From Lonicera japonica (lineage: Eukaryota > Streptophyta > Magnoliopsida > Dipsacales > Caprifoliaceae), in assembly GCA_021464415.1 (NCBI GenBank), contig CM038471.1, positions 12,047,173 through 12,111,172 on the forward strand: a stretch of 64,000 bases of DNA, written 5' to 3'. The notes below the pieces were generated by a model, which saw only the letters and a list, made by a program, of their open reading frames with translations, searched no databases and was not told where the DNA came from. The translations under genes were made by a program, and so were the position numbers. Positions 11,015 to 24,425 of the stretch are shown piece after piece. The number at the start of each line of letters is the position of its first letter. The first letter of the stretch is position 1.

Positions 11015-11879
11015 CCCTTACTATGTTTATATATATATATATTATGTGCTAATTCTCTTTCCTCTTGTAGTAAGCTAAGTGATATTTGCGGCAGTGTGTG
11101 TACATGCTTATATAGGCAAACTCAATTTATATAATATTCAAGAAGTTAATTCAAATTTGCATGAAAGATACCAAGCTAAGATTACTCATCTCAGCTACAA
11201 TACTAGTTGACGAATACATTCTAGATGGACATAAAAATATATACTAATATTAGGTTGGTGACGCAGCGAATAGTAGCAAAAGGTGACAAACAACGTTGTA
11301 ACCCTAAATTAGCAAACAATATTACTTAAAATAAGAAATTAAATCCTTAAAACAGAGAAATTTTAGTAATGATAGAATGAATCTTCTGCTAATACAATAA
11401 TCCATATTTATGGGGAGAAATTCAACTAAAATAAGGAAAATATGGAAATTACCGAAAATAGCAAAAATGACCCGATGAAGGATCCTAATAATACTAAACT
11501 TCTTGATCATTCTAGAATGGGCGGAAGTCAATTAGGAATTTCCTAACTCAACTTATTACCAAAACAAAAATAGTAAAATTGCCCTTTTCGATGCCGAAAA
11601 ACAACGTAACTTATGATTTTAGCAATAACTTTGTTTATGTCAAGCTTCGTCGCCAGCACTAGTAGAAATCAAGTAATTTCCCCCGGTTAGACTTTTGACA
11701 GTCCAACATATCCCTATACACATTAGCTACTTCTGCTACGTCAGTCGGCAAATGTATTTAGTCAAATGAAAGAGAATGGATAACACTGACCAATCACACC
11801 ACTTCAATAAAAAAACATGTACCACTTTGTAGGGACGTACTTAAGATTGTGCAATGTAGATAACAAGTGAGGACATAAT
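11015..11879. other. intergenic; possible CACTA-type end near 11657
   Basis: No gene is seen. CACTAGTAGAAAT at about 11657 resembles the terminus of plant CACTA elements, but I found no convincing partner terminus or 3-bp duplication, so no element is delimited. Confidence 0.3.
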
Positions 11880-12555
11880 CAGTGGCGAAACCAGGAATTT
11901 TGTATAGGGGGCCCAAACTAATAACACAACAAGAATTTTTTGCATATATTAATAAGCAAATTAACCTCAATAATCAAATTTAATATTAATATTTAACAAT
12001 CTAAGAAGCAAATCAACATTAATAAATAACAACCAACAAACAAATATATTAACAATCTAAGAAGCAAATCAACATTAAAACACCTAGTTCTTAATATTCA
12101 AAACTTTTTTAAAAAATGTATAAGATTATAAAAAAGAAATCTAACCTAAGAGGCCAAGAATCGAAAAAAAAGAAGAAGGAAGTGGAGTGTGGAAAAAGGC
12201 CAGAAGAAATGAAGAATAAAGTTGGAAAGAGGCAAGAAAGAGTGCTGGCCTGCTGGCCTTCAGCTCCTTCCTACTACGACTGCGCTGGGAGGAAAAAAGG
12301 GCAGCTACACTTTGAAAAAAAAAAAGAAAAAAAAAGGGCGATTGAATGAAAAGAATGCACTGCCTACATTCCGTTTTGAACACCGGACCAAAACTAAATT
12401 ACAAAACTCCGACCCCGGACTTATACCTTCCATGGCACAAAAGTCCCTAAATCCACTAAACTTCTTTAACTACACAAACACCCCCTATTTTTACAATACT
12501 CAGTAAAAATTTGTTAAAAAATAAATCCATACATGGCTCTGCCCCTGTACATAAT
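11872..12555. mobile_element. non-autonomous hAT element (11880-12547)
   Basis: The left end CAGTGGCGAAACCA and the complement of the right end CAGGGGCAGAGCCA agree at 11 of 14 positions. The flanking 8-bp sequences GACATAAT (11872-11879) and TACATAAT (12548-12555) differ at one base, as expected of an ageing hAT duplication. The interior has no transposase. It includes direct repeats (TTAACAATCTAAGAAGCAAA near 11992 and 12050) and purine-rich runs. Confidence 0.78.
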
Positions 12556-13679
12556 TAACTTTCTGTCCCTAATTCTTGGTTTCGAAATCAGAGTAAAGAT
12601 TCACCCATACAATTTCATCGAATTGGATTAAATATTAACCTACACAATTCCAACGTTTGGAGTTGGGATCCCATATATACAACAAACCGTCCCTGAAAGT
12701 TCTTATAACTAAGTAAAGAATATAATAATTTAAGGCGGTCCTCTAAAACGGTCTTTTTGGGCTTGTTTGTAAGGGTAAAGAATTCAACTTTTTGATAAAA
12801 TTTTATGAGTATATATCCCTAATATAGAGAATTATACCTTTTTCACATTTGGTCCATAATAATCAAGAATCATATCTAATTCTCGCAATTGTTTTAGTAG
12901 TATATACATCAAGTTTCTTTTTTGAGTATTATCTTGTCATCAAACATAAATATAGAGTAAAAGATCGAAGGATGACTTAATATCAAGGGATCATCAACTA
13001 TCGCCAAATCCAAAAAAACAAGTAAACTAGATTTATTTATGGGGCTCTTTGTGTTGAGCCCAATTAATTTAAATTGTTTTGCAATTAGCCCATTCTGAAT
13101 TAGAAATTAGTAAATAGCCCAAATGATTGGATGATTACTAATTAATATTTTTTAATTACTTTTTTTAAAAAAAATATTTAGTTGATTTCCAAGATCACCC
13201 TTTTGTTGATATCTAATTTTAATATTCAATAATATTATAAATTCTAACCACTCGTAATCTAAGAGGACAATTAAATATTCAAAAATAATTTTTTTGTTGA
13301 CTAGATAAACACTATTTATATATATTTTTTTAAATAAATAAATATCTAATCACATATGATCTAATTTCATTTTGAATTTCAAAATTTTTAACACCTAACC
13401 GAATTATCTAATTTAATACGAATAGATATATGGCTCCATAACCTATTAAAGAAGAGAATTAAGGGGTTACAATAGTGTACTACAATTAAACTTACCATAA
13501 AAATAGAGAAGGTAGCAAAACTAGTTTATAACCATCGTGACATAGTAAGGATCAGAATACAGTAAGAATATGTACAAAATAATACACTATCTTGATACTT
13601 ATGTTTCTAGTGTAAAACTTAACCACTATATATGCATATTTTACTTAAGATTAGAGCGAGCTGCAAATATATATTAATG
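12556..13679. other. AT-rich intergenic, nothing recognised
   Basis: No coding frame, RNA gene or bordered element can be supported. GGGCTC/GAGCCC words near 13040 hint at an old inverted structure ending near 14560, but I could not define borders. Confidence 0.35.
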
Positions 13680-13945
13680 TAAACGGCAGATATATTAGTG
13701 TAATACCAGGCATATTTATGTATTACACTAATATGAAGACATATTAAAGATGCAGATATGTTGACAATTTTTCAAATAGAGATATTACCAGGCATATTAA
13801 TGTATTAGTGCAATACACCAGAAATACTTGAAATAGTCATATTACACAAAGAAGCATGCATATTAGTGTGTTACACCAGAAATTTTTGAAACAGGCATAT
13901 TAGTGTGATACACCATAAGTAAGTATATTAGTGTGATACACCCTA
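13680..13945. repeat. degenerate tandem repeat, unit about CATATTAGTGTGATACACCA
   Basis: At least six imperfect copies of a unit containing CATATTAGTGT(G/A)ATACACCA occur, some with TGTATTAC variants, separated by 20-40 bp. Spacing is irregular, so this is a decayed minisatellite rather than a clean array. Confidence 0.6.
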
Positions 13946-15208
13946 ACTATTTCATGAAAATGATATACGTCCACAAAATAAATTAATATTACAAACACAA
14001 ACCTACCTAACCATCGATCAACAAAAATAAAATGCAACATATGATAAAAAAAACCTAATGAATAATGGAATAATGTGACAAAAATCTTGACCGAATGGTA
14101 AGAAAACTTTCTAAAATGCAAACGTACCTCTGACCAAAGAAGACTGTTGTAGGAAAGAAGTAAAAAGACGATGTGTAAACCAAAACAAATGATGAAACTA
14201 AAAAATAGTTGTTTTACGTATGGCTTGAGAATAAAACACACCACCAATAAAATAGAAAATAAAATAGAAGTACAAAATTAAATGATAAGGATTAATTCAA
14301 TAATTTGTTTAATAATGGATATGGTCCAAAACAACTACCCACTATCCTATAATTTAGGTGGTTACCATAATCTATTTATTGTGAGAGTAGCAGCAAAAAA
14401 TAAGGAGCCATAACCGATCCATTCAACAACCAGGGCAAGAGGGTCATTTGATGCTTAAAACCCTATAATAATAATGAAATTAATTTTAAACTAAAACCGG
14501 GCCAAATGCAAAACAATTGGGGTAAATACAAAAAAGTGGGCTAAATCCTAATTTCTGAAACGGACAGGATCTGAATAAAAACAATCTCATGAAAATGGGT
14601 TATATACTAATTTTCCATTTATTTATTTCTTAATACAAACGAAATAATAATACAATTATATATATATATATATATAACTTACAATTGGCTACTAACAAAG
14701 CGTGGACACTATCAAATGGCTTGATACTACATCCATGTAAATCAAACTTGTACCTCCTTGTTACAAGAAAAAATGACAAGTAAACTAGATTAAGAACAAA
14801 GTAAAAGTAAATTCCACATTTAAATTACAACTAGAGAAAAACAAATTCAAACTTGATTTTCTCCCGTACCCTCCTCCTAAAATAAAGGATTCTATTTTCC
14901 TTTAGAATGTTTCCACTTAATATATCAACTCACATGCAACAAAAATAGGACAGGCTCAATATATTAAATCACATGCAATAAAAATAAATTATATGATTAT
15001 TTATTGATTAAATTGAAATTAAGTTTCCAAACATAGTGTTTTGTGGTTTACGAAAAAGACATCGTTGTTTCGAATTGATTAAAACAAATTGGAGTTGATA
15101 AGTGGGCTGCTTTTGTCTCGAGAACTTTATTTTCTCTGCTAATTAGATTCCGACTTTTGGATTCTCTTACTTCTTTTGGAAATCACAACTAAAAATTTCA
15201 ATTCACAC
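13946..15208. other. AT-rich intergenic, nothing recognised
   Basis: The longest minus-strand frame (13900-14247) has low-complexity, codon-random content and matches no family I know. A short (AT)n run lies near 14658-14677. Confidence 0.35.
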
Positions 15209-15212
15209 TTAA

Positions 15213-15525
15213 GGTTCCGTTTAATAACAACATGAAAAATGAAAATAAAAATAACTAATTTGGACGAGAAGATAAAAAACAAGTTGAGGCATATGGTGAG
15301 ATACTCTCCATCTCACATTCATTTTTGCATTATTGTGAGTATATGTCATCCATCCTCTAATATTTTGTGGAAATATTTTCTCCATCATCACCTAAAGAAA
15401 ATTTTATCATGGAAAAAAGCAAAAAGCAAGAGTTAGTCTCATCACATCCTTCAACTTATTTTCCATCTTCTCACATAAATTAATTATTTTTCTTTTCATT
15501 TTCTATGTTGCTATCAAACGGAGCC
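15213..15525. mobile_element. Tourist-like MITE
   Basis: The left arm begins GGTTCCGTTTAATAACAACA. The complement of the right arm begins GGCTCCGTTTGATAGCAACA, and pairing continues for over 50 bp. Both sides are flanked by TTAA (15209-15212 and 15526-15529), which contains the TTA target of PIF/Harbinger MITEs. The element is 313 bp with no ORF of its own. Confidence 0.75.
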
Positions 15526-15529
15526 TTAA

Positions 15530-16165
15530 GGGCTCGTTTGGTTCGAGTTTTGGGAATGGAATGGGCATGAAATGGGTATACTTGATTCCTGAATTTTTTT
15601 TTCCTAGCATCTAGGATGACATGCTGATGTTTGGTTCAACCGGGAATATAAATGAAATAAAGTATCAATTACAAAAATACCCTTCTTTTTATAAGATGAG
15701 AAGACATGCATCTCCTACTAATTTTTCAAAAGAGACAATCACTATAATAAATTACAAAAATTACACATGCCTAGCTAATAACTATCCTACAAAAATTACA
15801 GTTTTTATAATTAAAAAAAAATTACAACAGGAAAAAAGAAAAGAAAAAAGTTTCAATTTCTTTTTTCATTTTTGTGCAGCAGAGTAACTAAAAAAAAGTT
15901 CCAAACAATATTTTCATACACGAATGGAAAAAGAATTATTTATTCATAAGGAAGATAATTATTTTAGTCCTAACATGAAAAATTAAAAAAGATGTCCATT
16001 GGTAATGTGTTATTCTTTATGATTTAAATGGGAGAACTTGAGGCGAAAGGTTTGTTCCTGAAATCATTTATTCCGGACTTAAAACTTGAAACAAACGCGA
16101 GAATCATTTCAGAATGGAATTTAGTATTCCCAGAATGGTTTAAATCTTGAACCAAACGAAACTCA
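15530..16165. mobile_element. probable Tourist-like MITE, borders approximate
   Basis: The left end GGGCTCGTTTGGTTCGAG and the complement of the right end GAGTTTCGTTTGGTTCAAG are similar, and GGAATGG/CCATTC words continue the pairing inward. I could not find a target duplication. It abuts the preceding MITE directly. Just beyond the right border, a unit starting CAGACTCAGTTAATCGAAAT is tandemly duplicated (16163-16228). Confidence 0.5.
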
Positions 16166-16520
16166 GACTCAGTTAATCGAAATTTTGAAGTCATCAGACT
16201 CAGTTAGTCGAAATTTTGAACTCATTAACTACTCCTGGGTCCAATAATGGAGGTTAATTAGAAAATTTGTATTGTGATCGGTACATACTTGAGGGAGAGA
16301 AAAAGTAAATGGCCAAGTAAATGCATTTGATCGAGCTCCCTCGATATCATCACCCTACAGCGGACCAAAAGCACAATGAAGAAACCTTTATCTAAGCTCA
16401 TCCAAATCCTCTTGAGATGGTTAAGTGACACATAAGAAAAAGGAATTTAAATTCAAAACTGCCAGAAGATATATGCACAATCTTTAATTTGTTTCAAGGA
16501 AATCCTTTTTTATATCTTTA

Positions 16521-16796
16521 GGCTCTGTTTGATTGTAAGGTAGAAAAGGAAAATAAATTTAGTTAGTTTTGGTGAAAAGATGGAAAATAAGTTGAGTGAT
16601 AGAGGTGATATCCTCTTGATTTTTAAGTTTTTCCATGAAGAAATTTTCTTTGCTTGGTGGTCAGTAAAAATTTTCCACCAAAAACATTGAAGGATGGAGG
16701 ATATATTCTCATAAAATGAGTAACATCTCTCACCTTATTTTCTATCTTTTCACATAAACTAGCTAAATTTATTTTCCTTTTCCATCTTTGCAAGCC
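16521..16796. mobile_element. Tourist-like MITE
   Basis: The arms are inverted: GGAAAATAAATTTAGTTAG on the left pairs with the complement of CTAGCTAAATTTATTTTCC on the right, and the termini are GGCTCTGTTTG and CAAGCC. TTA flanks both sides (16518-16520 and 16797-16799). The element is 276 bp and non-coding. Confidence 0.72.
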
Positions 16797-17249
16797 TTAA
16801 TTACTTTTATATGTATTTGTTTCTTAACTAGTCAAACACCAGGTACGATTCTAAAACTTGTAAATCCTATGTACAATACCGCCAAACTCTTGTACTCCAT
16901 TGTTTTTCAATTAATTTTTTTTTGGGTTGGAGGGTTACAAGGTATCTATAAACACCGAAAAATTATAAAATAACTTGAGAATTACAGAAAAATATTTTTG
17001 CATAAATCCAGTTAAACCGTCTCATCGCAAAATCTGGTTATATAAGGTGAGTTATTTATTTTTGTATTGATTAGGCGTGCACTTTTTCAACTTGTATAAA
17101 ATATGATTGGAAACCCTAATTAATTCTATAACTCTACACTAAGACAATTAGCTTTGCTATTACATAATATTGCCCAGCTTACTGCACAGTGGTATCAATG
17201 AGAAACACCACACCAGTGGGGGGTTTGGGCGATGTAGTCAATTGATTTC

Positions 17250-17520
17250 ATTGCCTACGATATACATAGACGACGTAGAAACACATATGTGGCATTAGGT
17301 TTTCTTACGCGACAGAGGACAATAATACATCCCCTAGGAGAAAACTAGGTGACGTAAGTATCACCTACGTCATCTAAGAAAGCCTTAGGCAACAAAGGAA
17401 ACAACCTACGTCGCCTAAAGCCCTTTGACCACCGACACTTTTAAGTGATGGTCAACTAGGGTTTGACTGGGTACTTTGGTGACGTAAGTATATACCTACG
17501 TGGCCTAAAGTTCTTTTCAT
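17250..17520. repeat. ACGT-rich inverted/direct repeat block, CACTA subterminal-like
   Basis: CCTACGTC(G/A)CCTAA-type words and their complements (GGTGACGTAAGTAT, TTAGGC) recur six or more times in both orientations. Subterminal repeats of this style are typical of plant CACTA elements, to which transposase binds. I found no CACTA terminus beside it, so the element is not delimited. Confidence 0.45.
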
Positions 17521-17879
17521 CTTCAAGGAGCAACAGCTCCACAGATCCCTTTGTTCAACACCTCTAAAAGATTTAAAAAATGCCTCCAGCTAACCATTAA
17601 TAACGTGACGGAGAGTTTAAATTATAAAATCAGCACTTTTAAAAACTTTTCTTATAATACCGCGGTTGAAACCACATTATCATTAAAGCTTAGTTTTAGA
17701 AAATTCCGGCATGTGGAGTATGTTTTCTCAATAAACCAACCTGTGAATAGTAATACTAATTTCATGCAAACTTTTCTCATTCAATCACAATGTAAAACTA
17801 CTCCACATATAAAACATTTTATCAAAGTTCCACTTGAAGTATAGAATACATCAAATCTAAAGTCTAGTTCTTTGTTTTA

Positions 17880-20650
17880 AAAGTCCGTACACAAATACAT
17901 TTGCACTTAATCCAATTTACATACAACTCAGTCCTTATCGTAAGGACTAGAAATAGTCGGTACTTCAGAGGCATCTAGAACGGAGAATCATGTGCCATCT
18001 CGAAATCTTACCTGCAAAACTGTTTGAAAGCGGGAGTGAGCCAAAATCAGGCTCAGTGGGAACTAACATAAGTTTTTTTAGAAAGTACACCTTGCCATCA
18101 CACATGCGCGTGCCTTGTAATAAAATATAATACCTACTTTTTAATAATGCAAATAGTGCAATGCAACCGCATACATGCATGCCGAACCCCACTAGGATAC
18201 CAATCCTAGACACCGAAAGCTAACTCACTTAGCTAGCCATATTAACCCCTAAATTCCATAAATGTGTCACTATAAGATTTCTCGTCACTCTTGGGGTTAG
18301 CGGACATATTTTTACCTTACCGGTCACTAATTTATACAGTTCGTCATGCTAAGTATGCTCACATCCCACGATGTAATTTACACTGTGGATTTCATATCTC
18401 GAACTATTCCACATCTAGTTCATAAATACAAGATTTATCGTCAATAACACCAAGCCAAGTATTAGTATTTCCATAGATATTATAGTTTATCATGTATTCC
18501 GTACTTGGCTAGCTAGAAGTTTTCCCACTAAGGATCCCATTTCGTATCATGTACAGATTTGCGCATATACCATATATAATGCCAGTGGTTATTAATATTA
18601 TCCATTTTTCACTCGTTAACTTGCACATGCAACGCTAGCTGCTAAATAAGTCTGGCATAATCACATGATGAGTGAATGTAATAACAACAAGAGATATGAT
18701 ACAACAACCATAACAGTAATAAATAATTAAATATCAATCAATTATATGTTTTGCATAAAGCCTCAAGCTTACACCATGCGGTCATTAGGCTTAGAGCATT
18801 GGTTCCTGAAGGACCCCAAGCTCCAAACTAATCATGTCTCCTCTAAGTGAGTGAACTACCCAGGGACTGGTCTTATCTTGTAATTCATTTGGAGTTGAAC
18901 CCGCGCAAGACATTTTCCTAGGGACTACGCTCCAAATAGTTAACAAGAAGACATCCGTACAGGCAAGCTCCTCCAAGGACGGAACTACCTTAGGATGTTT
19001 TACCTAAGTGTAGGGCTACTACTTCTCAGAATACATAGTCCCATTGACAGAGCCACATGATCTAATCCGTAAGCCAGGGAAGCTATAAAATGCAGGACTA
19101 CGAAACTCATTCGCAGGAAGGCAATGTACATCAATATGATAATATAACAGGCGGCTACCACTCCAGCGTACAGGGTAGCCCTTTCCCTTATTCGCTTTGG
19201 GTGGATCCACTACAGCTATAACTAATACCGGTACTCCCGGCTTGGTATTTATATCCCGGCAGCTCCGGCCTGGTATTTATATTCCGGTACCCCCGGCCTT
19301 AATATGGTGCATATGTATACGCATACATTGGTATTTATATCCTGGTACCCCAGGCCTGGCATTTATAGCCCGGTGCCCCTAGCCTTATTATTATGAAAAT
19401 TACAAGTATATAAAAAAACTACACAAATAGAATCACAACCAATTACATTGTATAGGGCTCCAACCTTAAATCAATTGGGGCTTCAATCCATAATTAGTAT
19501 CAGTATTTAAACATAGCAGTTACAACCCAATCATATGGAAGGGCTATGACCCTCCATGGTGGGGCTACAACCTTACAATCAATGCCCACATAGATAATTG
19601 GCCAAAACATCAATCAAGAACATACATGTACAACATAGATGTCCTAACATCATTATCAATATCATTATAGCACGCGTGATTGCATCAACATCAATATATC
19701 CATTCATCATTGATATATATTTATATATGAATCACAAGCTCACATAATCCATCACACATGTAGAAATCATTATAAGGAGTTAAACATGTCATTCACATGG
19801 CATGAACAATGAAGTTCATTTCTTTAGCCTTATCGTAATATCAATAATCAAATCTTATGGCCAAAAAACTTCATTTACATATGTATCTCAAAAGTTAGCG
19901 AAGACTAGTATACGTCTCATGGGGGTTTTGTGTCCACACTTATGATTACGACTAAATATGTGTATTGCTTTCTCTAATCATGTTACTTAAGCATTAGCTA
20001 GCAATTAGCCACCATTTATCCAAGGTCAAACAACCCAAAATCAAGTGCAAGTGGAAAACCCCCCCATTTCTATCTAACACTAAATGCAACACATAATAGT
20101 TAAGAAAACAAGTTAAGTATTATTGTTCTCGCCTCATGTGATGCTTTGAACCAAGCTTGAAACTCCATGGAGGAGAATTAGTGGCTGGACCCCATGCTCT
20201 TTGAGCTTCAATGCAGGATTGAAGAAGAAGATGATGAATAGTGTTTGTGTGGGTGTAATCCTTGGATCAATATGACAAATTCAACAAGATACCTCACAAA
20301 TCTCATCTTTCTCTCTAAAACTCTCTTGAGGTGTTGAGGGAGTGTATGGGTCGAAATGAGGAAAAAATAATGGTTGGGTGTATAAAATTTGAGTCAAAAC
20401 TCTAGAAAATTCATCTCCAGGGCTCCAAGATTGATCTTGGGAGCTCTCAACCAAAGCTTGTTTTACGGTACTAACCACTGTTGGTATTTTGGTCATAACT
20501 CCTTACTTAGAACTCGGATTGTGGTGATCTTTATGTTTACAGAAAGCTAATTGAAATATCTATAACTTCCTAAGAGGAAGTCTCCCCAAATTCTGGATGA
20601 ATAATTCCCAAAAGTGTTCTGAATATAGCGTTCTACCGAAGCACTATTGA
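17880..20650. mobile_element. Ty3/gypsy LTR-like block, ends undefined
   Basis: No protein domain is present. The word GGGAGTGAGCCAAAATCAGG followed by CTCAGTGGGAA near 18030-18060 resembles a motif frequent in Tekay-type LTRs, also seen in the LTRs at 36330 and 43435. Positions 19218-19390 carry about four copies of a roughly 36-bp unit with the core GGTATTTATATCCCGG. The TG/CA ends and a target duplication could not be found, so this is an inference from style. Confidence 0.4.
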
Positions 20651-20919
20651 ATGACCAGATTTTACCAATTGGCCCGCTTTGGACGCTGTTTTGACCAATG
20701 AGGAGTGAGAATTAGCTTTCGGTCAAAACACAAAAGTTGTAGAATGGTATGAAACCTAAACAAAGGCTTAGATGGAGACTAAATCGGATAAGAGGCAAAA
20801 CAGTTAAGTAGCTCCAAAGTTGGCTAAAAACCAATAATCACGTAAGACCGAAACATACCATTTATAACCTGAAATCGATTCGGACCACTCGAATCACTAA
20901 AAAATCACTCGCACGAGTG

Positions 20920-21620
20920 TAAGTAGACTAATACGACTGATGCAAGGTGCCAGAGCACTACAAAACTCCATAAATTGAGATTTCACCATCTGAGGTGAAA
21001 TAAGCGACCAAACAAAGGCAACCACAGAGAAATAAATGGACGAGATATTACAAATAATAAGAGAATACCAACCATTAGATAATAAATGCCACATGATATC
21101 CACCAATCTCTCATCAAAGCCAAAAGCTGTAAAGTATGAAGAATGAATTGGCACAATATACGGCCATACACATTTTCCATATCTAATTCCAACATAACAT
21201 TACTACCCCGAACCTTAGTATCATGTCTTTGAAGCATTTCATGAGCTAACCAAATATTTTCAGTTATATTCCTTCCCTTTACAAATCCACTTTGCTCGGA
21301 GCTGATAATACCGGGTAAAATGAGCACCACCATTTTATCAGTTAGTACCTTAGAAATAACCTTTTGCACAATAATTACAAAGACTAAATGGCCGAAGATC
21401 CCCAAAAGTTTTTGGACAACTAACTTTTGGAATAGTAACTATCATAGCACTACTCCATTTTAGGAAGACAACTACCTCAATAAAAATGCTTGCACGGCAT
21501 CAGTCAAATTAGCCTTAATAATATCCCAACACGAACTATAGAAGACACCTCTAAAACCATCAGGACCGCCTCCCCTTTCAAGGTTCATACCAAAGACTGT
21601 TGATCTAACTTTTTCCATAG
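20920..21620 (-). pseudogene. LINE (L1-type) reverse transcriptase fragment
   Basis: Three minus-strand pieces align by eye with plant L1 reverse transcriptase. They are GPDGFRGVFYSSCWDIIKA (about 21500-21570), SSEQSGFVKGRNITENIWLAHE (about 21235-21310) and a degenerate ELDMENVYGR in place of KLDMxKAYDR. FDERLVDIMWHLLSNGWYSL follows in another frame. Frameshifts separate the pieces, and no catalytic YxDD motif remains. The endonuclease and the 3' half are absent. It is a dead fragment lying between LTR elements. Confidence 0.78.
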
Positions 21621-21929
21621 TTGGAATTATAATAAAATTGTTATTTCCCTAGTATATCTCTTGTTAATGTATCACTAAGTCAGTTTAAGTCTTTGCTGAG
21701 CCATTTTAGAGAGAGTTTACGCATGCTAGGTGACTTTGGGATAAGACTTGAACTACAATTAGGAATTTTAATCCTTACAATGGGAAACCTAGGGGTTTAA
21801 AGACTTATAGCATGCGCTTAATGCAATTGCTTAGTTTAGGATTGTGTTTTTCTTTCTTTCTTTTTTGTGTTTGTTTTTAGATATATCTGTATTTTACCAC
21901 TCCATTGCTAGGGACTAGCAATATGTTAG

Positions 21930-24400
21930 TTGGGGGAGTTGATTGATCCCACAAATTTCATTTTTAATTTCTTAAAAAAGGCTCAATTAGCTTCTAGTTA
22001 CTATCTAAGATCGAAAATTGTATGTAAATTCAGTTTAAGCATGAAAAAAAGACACTGCATTGTATTCCTGTGTTACTAAGCCATTTTATAGTCTTAAAGT
22101 GGTTAAGTAATAGAGTTTGGATGCAAGAAATAAGGTTGAATGCAAAAAAGTGAAAGAAGAAGGCTCGAAGAAGAAGTCAATATTCATTTCGAGGTCCGAG
22201 GTGAAGAAAACTTCGCAAACTACCCCAAAAGTACTAGGAGAAGAGAATAAAAAATTCTCCAAGTATGAATGAAGTGAATTCAAGTGTCCAAGGGTGATTC
22301 AAAGAGAAAATAAGTTCAACTGAATTGATTCCTGAAGTTTATGAAGAAAACCGAGACTTGTCGTAAGAAGCCCGAAGTTGTAGATGATCAAAGTTTTAAT
22401 CCATTAAGAATTTAAAGAAATATCAAGAAATAAAAGTTTTATATATTTGAATTACCTACAAGTAGGTGAAAACGGCGCATCAATCAAAGTTCGGAGCAGA
22501 AAGTTATGAGCAAAAGAAGAAGATATAAAAAAAAGGTTATTCAATTTTAAGCTCTGTTTTGACCCATTTCTTCAAGGATTATTTAGAAACGATTTACAGA
22601 GAAGTTGAGAGCACCGTAACTTTTTTGAAGTTTTTTTGTTGCGTCTAACGATCGAACTTGAGAGTTTTATTATTCAATTCCTTAAAAAATTGTTAGATTA
22701 GTTAGTTTATGATATTTTGAGGTTGTAACTTTGCTGTAATCAACATTCAATCCATCATTGAAACAATTTTTAATTCAAGTTTTAATCGCATATCAAGTAA
22801 TCCCTAATTATATATTTTCTTTCAATTCGATTGCTTTTAGTTGTTTATTTGCTTTGCCATTCATAAATTATTTGTTAAGATCATTTATATACTGGAATCA
22901 ATATTAAACCCACATTTTTGGGACTGGTTCAAGGTTTTATAGATATGTTTTATCGATTTGTCGATTTTTCATCAATATATTCTTGATTCTCGTTTAATAT
23001 TCAATTAGTTTATAGTTTTTTTATTCTATTCATGTGTGATTCATCCTTGATCATTAAGAATACGATTTTCTAGAATTATTTGGGTTTGGGTCTATTTCAT
23101 TTGGTTTTTGTCTCTTTTGAGTTTATTTACCGTTTTTACCGTAAAATCTTCGTTTTAAATCTGAATTGCAAAATTCCAAAGCCAAACATTTTCAAATTTG
23201 ATTTTTTATATTATTAGGCATTTGATTACTGTTTTCCAAAATTTTTAAGATTATTTGCATGTTTTCTTTGATTATGGCTAGCTAAATATTTAGTTAGGAG
23301 TCCATAGTGAAAGATGTGTAATTAATCTTTGAATATAATCCAATCTAGGTTTGAATATTATTTTTCATTTGTTATAGATCACCTATTGAATGAATGAGTA
23401 TTTTATTATCTTTTCATACTTTAAAAACATGGTTCTATAAGTCAAATCAAAAGTTTTATTTGATTAAGAACCGTAAAAAGTAAATTCACAGATTTTTGCA
23501 CCAAAAACTTAACATGGATAATTTGAGGTAGGTATTTATCCTATAATTATTTGTGTTAGTTTCTTAAGTAAATTTTCTAATTTGGTGCTATTTTGGTATA
23601 TATTCACATAAGTACCGAGAAAGTGCCAGTTTTGACGTTTGGCAAGATTTTTAAGTCAGATTTGCTTTGAATCAAGTTCAAACCTATTCAAATCTTATAG
23701 GAGTGTTAGGATACTTATTTTTGAGAATTTTAAGCAACATGGATTATTTTTGTCACGCACTATCAATACTATGTTTTAAATTATGCTTTTTTAAAGACAA
23801 AAATTTCACCGTCGAATTCTATTGCTCAAATCTAGTTTCTATAGTTTTTGTCATACATGGGCTATTATATACTTGTATTAGTAATATAAGTGGGTGGTAG
23901 GAGAGTCTAGGAGCTGAATCTTAAAGAGAAATCTTGTTTAAACTTAGATTTGGATTACCCGATTGGACTAGTTTCATATTCCCTAACTACGGATACCCCT
24001 AACGCTTTTTTTCCATCGATTTAATTCCATTTAATATTCTATTTTATTTAAGTACTGCGATGTTTTATTTATTTTTAGTTTATTCGCATGCTCCTTTAGT
24101 GCATTTAAGAAACACTTTTGGTAGATAACTTGCGCTTGTGAATTTTCTTTACTTTTGCGCCTTAAGATTAGATTTTCCTTTAGTTTAGTTAGTTAGTCAT
24201 TTTAATTTAGTTTCAATTTCCTTTTTTATTCCCCAAGTCTATCATCTTTTATTTTTTCCCCTTCTTTCTTTTGAGAAAGATAACTAGAGAAATAAATTAC
24301 TTGCCTTCCCTATGGTTCGACATTGGATCTGACTAAGTATACTATAACTTGGCTGCCTGTGTTTGGGTGTAATAACTTGCTCTTTCTAGGTGTACTTAAT
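21930..24400 (+). mobile_element. Athila-like Ty3/gypsy LTR with polypurine tract upstream
   Basis: The sequence GGGACTAGCAATATGTTAG (21911-21929) then TGGGGGAGT (about 21931-21939) matches the conserved 3' end of plant Athila/Tat-type elements: polypurine tract, then an LTR starting TGATTGATCC at 21940. The LTR runs about 2.45 kb to near 24400, where GGTTCGACATTGGATCTGAC and similar words match LTR 3' ends of this lineage. A primer-binding-site-like sequence follows directly. No gag or pol of this element is present. The 3' border is approximate. Confidence 0.6.
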
Positions 24401-24405
24401 CCTTT

Positions 24406-24425
24406 TTGGCACTGTTGCCGAGGAC
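24406..24425 (+). other. primer-binding-site-like sequence (tRNA-Asp type)
   Basis: TTGGCACTGTTGCCGAGGAC differs at a few bases from TTGGCGCCGTTGCCGGGGAC, the common site of Athila-type elements. It directly follows the LTR. Beyond it the sequence switches to a gag on the opposite strand, so the internal part of this element is lost. Confidence 0.55.

Noticed and set aside
13020..14570. A large inverted-repeat element bounded by GGGCTC-like words
   Set aside because: The matching words are short and not in consistent order, and no target duplication is visible.
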